From: DAOTXK01 sp034435395
Lineage (GTDB): Bacteria > Chloroflexota > Anaerolineae > Aggregatilineales > Ch27
Assembly (NCBI GenBank): GCA_034435395.1
Contig: DAOTXK010000008.1
Span: forward strand, 1-5,122
Direction of reading: 5' to 3'
DNA length: 5,122 nt
Shown in pieces: positions 3,980 through 5,122 of the stretch. Position numbers and translations under genes: made by a program. Numbering within the stretch: position 1 is the stretch's first letter; every line of letters starts with the position of its first letter. The notes below the pieces were generated by a model that was given only the letters and a program-made list of their open reading frames with translations, was not told the origin of the DNA and made no database searches.

Positions 3980-4891
3980 TCATCCCTCCCCGGTGGCCGC
4001 TTCCACGCGATCCATGGCCGCGCGCACGGCGGCCTCGACCTCATCGTCGGCGTCGTATTCCCGGTAAGCATCCTCCGGTTCCGACGGCGGCGCGTTTTCG
4101 CCCAGGCGGTCCTCCAGACGGGCGATGATGGTGTCAAAGACCTTCTTGCGGGCGTGCCAGCGGCTGGTGGCCTCGACGATGGTCCACGGCCCCCATTCAG
4201 TGTCGGTCCGTTCCAGCATCTCCTCGATGGCGACGAGATACTGGTCGTACTTGCGGTGGTGCTCCCAATCTTCCGGCTGGACGTGCCAGGCCTCCAGCGG
4301 ATCGGCCTCCAGCCGGCGGAAGCGGCGCTTCTGCTCCTTTTTGCTGATGTGCAGGAAAAACTTGAGGATCACCGTCCCATCGTCGGCCAGCATCCGCTCA
4401 AAATCCACGATGTCGCGGTAGGCCTTGCGCCATTCCTCCTCCGGCGTCAGCCCTTCCACCCGCTCCACCAGGACCCGCCCATACCAGGACCGGTCGAAGA
4501 TGGCCATTTCGCCGTAGTTGGGCGTCTTGAGCCAGAACCGCCACAGCCAGGGATGGTTCATCTCGTAGGTGCGCGGGGCCTGGATGGGGTAGAGCTTGTA
4601 GCCGCGCGGATCGAGCTTGCTGGTCAGCGCCGCGATGGTTGAGCCTTTGCCCGCCGCGTCCCAGCCCTCAAAGACGATGATCGAGGCGATCTGGTGATCC
4701 CAGCAGGCTTTGCTCAGGTCGTAAAGCCGCCGCTGGAGCCGGGGGAGCAGACGCTTGTACTTTTTTTTGGGATAGTGGAGGGTGAGGTCAACCTTTTCCA
4801 GCATCAGGGGTGCCTTTCGCTGATCGGACGGGGTGGGCGCAGCCACGGAGGGAAGAAGGCCGATCGGCTGCGGGGGCGGATACGGGCGCAT
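3980..4891 (-). CDS. PPK2 family polyphosphate kinase, with acidic tail (first gene of operon)
   Basis: The 303-residue protein is a second PPK2 paralogue with all core motifs: Walker A GWDAAGKG (76-83), LDPRGY (93-98), Walker B AIFDRSWYGRVLVERVEGL (130-148) with D133, a lid segment HISKKEQKRRFRRLEAD (181-197) and the C-terminal GPWTIVEATSRWHARKKVF (234-252). Its tail (266-303) is strongly acidic (EPEDAYREYDADDEVEAA). The substrate nucleotide cannot be settled from sequence. Start choice is open. ATG 4891 has a very strong GGAGG at 4899-4903, 7 bases upstream, and adds a Pro-rich, disordered 29-residue extension. ATG 4804 has GAAAGG 8 bases upstream (4813-4818) and matches the start of the neighbouring paralogue. 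I favour 4891 on ribosome binding, but homology favours 4804. Transcription is from the TATAAT promoter at 4951-4979. Confidence 0.92.
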   Translation of the reverse strand: MRPYPPPQPIGLLPSVAAPTPSDQRKAPLMLEKVDLTLHYPKKKYKRLLPRLQRRLYDLSKACWDHQIASIIVFEGWDAAGKGSTIAALTSKLDPRGYKLYPIQAPRTYEMNHPWLWRFWLKTPNYGEMAIFDRSWYGRVLVERVEGLTPEEEWRKAYRDIVDFERMLADDGTVILKFFLHISKKEQKRRFRRLEADPLEAWHVQPEDWEHHRKYDQYLVAIEEMLERTDTEWGPWTIVEATSRWHARKKVFDTIIARLEDRLGENAPPSEPEDAYREYDADDEVEAAVRAAMDRVEAATGEG

Positions 4892-4950
4892 ACACCTACC
4901 TCCAGGACACGGGTGCGCGGCGGACCGCGACCGGGCGGGTGTACGGGTTC

Positions 4951-4979
4951 ATTATAGGCGGAAGGGGCGGTTCAGTGAA
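4951..4979 (-). promoter_or_regulatory. Promoter of the tandem PPK2 operon
   Basis: On the minus strand a perfect -10 TATAAT (4956-4951) lies 17 bases after TTCACT (4979-4974), which matches 4 of 6 bases of a -35. The predicted transcription start is near 4944, giving a leader of about 52 bases to ATG 4891. A perfect FNR-type box is centred 68.5 bases upstream of that start. Confidence 0.65.
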
Positions 4980-5005
4980 AGGCGAGCAAACGATCCGGCA
5001 CGGCC

Positions 5006-5019
5006 TTGATCCAGATCAA
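5006..5019. promoter_or_regulatory. Perfect FNR/CRP-family binding site
   Basis: TTGATCCAGATCAA matches the FNR consensus TTGAT-N4-ATCAA at every fixed position. It is centred at 5012.5, exactly 41.5 bases before the start predicted from TATACT at 5042-5047. That is the standard position for class II activation, in which the regulator overlaps and replaces a weak -35. FNR and its relatives sense oxygen, nitric oxide or redox state. Which family member the organism has cannot be seen here. Confidence 0.75.
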
Positions 5020-5041
5020 TCCCTGGGGATGCGCCAGCCGG

Positions 5042-5054
5042 TATACTGGGTATA
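5042..5054 (+). promoter_or_regulatory. FNR-type activated promoter of the right-edge gene
   Basis: The -10 is TATACT (5042-5047), with a predicted start near 5054. The expected -35 position (5019-5024) shows no match to TTGACA, as expected for an activator-dependent promoter. A second -10-like TATAAC at 5051-5056 would place the FNR box about nine bases too far upstream. Confidence 0.6.
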
Positions 5055-5087
5055 ACCGACCGGCAAAAGCGGAAAGCGAGGCCCAGC

Positions 5088-5122
5088 GTGCGAATTCTGG
5101 CATTGGTGACGGGGGAGTATGG
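5088..5122 (+). CDS. Partial CDS, N-terminus only, function not recognised
   Basis: Eleven full codons fit inside the window. GTG 5088 opens MRILALVTGEY, with the next codon starting GG, probably glycine. GAGG at 5078-5081 lies 6 bases upstream and a promoter is positioned at 5042-5054. The peptide looks like a first beta strand followed by a glycine loop, as in Rossmann-like folds, glycosyltransferases or DUF166-type proteins, but it is too short to choose. The FNR box implies induction under low oxygen or a related signal. Confidence 0.6.
   Translation, partial: MRILALVTGEY

Noticed and set aside
3974..4642. Plus-strand 222-codon open frame opposite the first PPK2
   Set aside because: It is a GC-rich shadow of a gene with all catalytic motifs on the other strand.
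1..5122. CRISPR array, tRNA or rRNA gene, insertion-sequence ends
   Set aside because: No regularly spaced direct repeats, cloverleaf-like sequence, rRNA motif or flanking terminal repeats were seen on either strand.

Overview
This is a GC-rich window (coding GC roughly 60-65%) of bacterial chromosomal type. It carries the most probable signature of a chromosomal replication origin (oriC) at about 1230-1820, flanked by ordinary housekeeping and signalling genes. The mix of genes would suit a Chloroflexota (Anaerolineae-like) bacterium: a small Trm112-family protein with a reduced cysteine set, a soluble GAF-histidine kinase and two tandem class II-like PPK2 kinases. That assignment is inference from protein style only; no taxonomic marker is present.

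Layout, left to right. Bases 1-85 (minus) hold the first 28 codons of a protein that opens with a bacterial SH3-like motif. At 285-719 (minus) is a short, degenerate REP-associated/IS200-type Y1 transposase relative that lacks its catalytic motifs. At 815-1093 (minus) is a Trm112-family protein with a clear sigma70-type promoter at 1134-1162. Between these two genes lies a 95-base gap with three GC-rich hairpins.

The gene-free stretch 1163-1887 contains two perfect DnaA boxes, seven with one mismatch and two with two mismatches. It also has A+T-rich segments, a 14-bp inverted repeat built of tandem DnaA boxes, and a DnaA-box/spacer/trio/AT-rich arrangement at 1742-1805 that matches the published layout of a bacterial basal origin unwinding system. 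Three copies of an unexplained CCC-N7-GGGA element lie among the boxes. dnaA itself is not in the window.

Immediately right of the origin, on the plus strand, is a soluble GAF-HisKA-HATPase sensor kinase (1888-3144). It converges on a two-gene minus-strand operon (4891 to 3175) of two PPK2-type polyphosphate kinases, joined by a 4-base gap with the second gene's Shine-Dalgarno inside the first gene. The operon has a TATAAT promoter at 4951-4979. The two enzymes carry oppositely charged C-terminal tails, one acidic and one Lys/Ala-rich.

At the right edge a divergent plus-strand gene begins at 5088. It is preceded by a perfect FNR consensus box (5006-5019) centred exactly 41.5 bases before the predicted start of transcription. 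This points to oxygen- or redox-responsive activation of that gene, and possibly of the divergent PPK2 operon.
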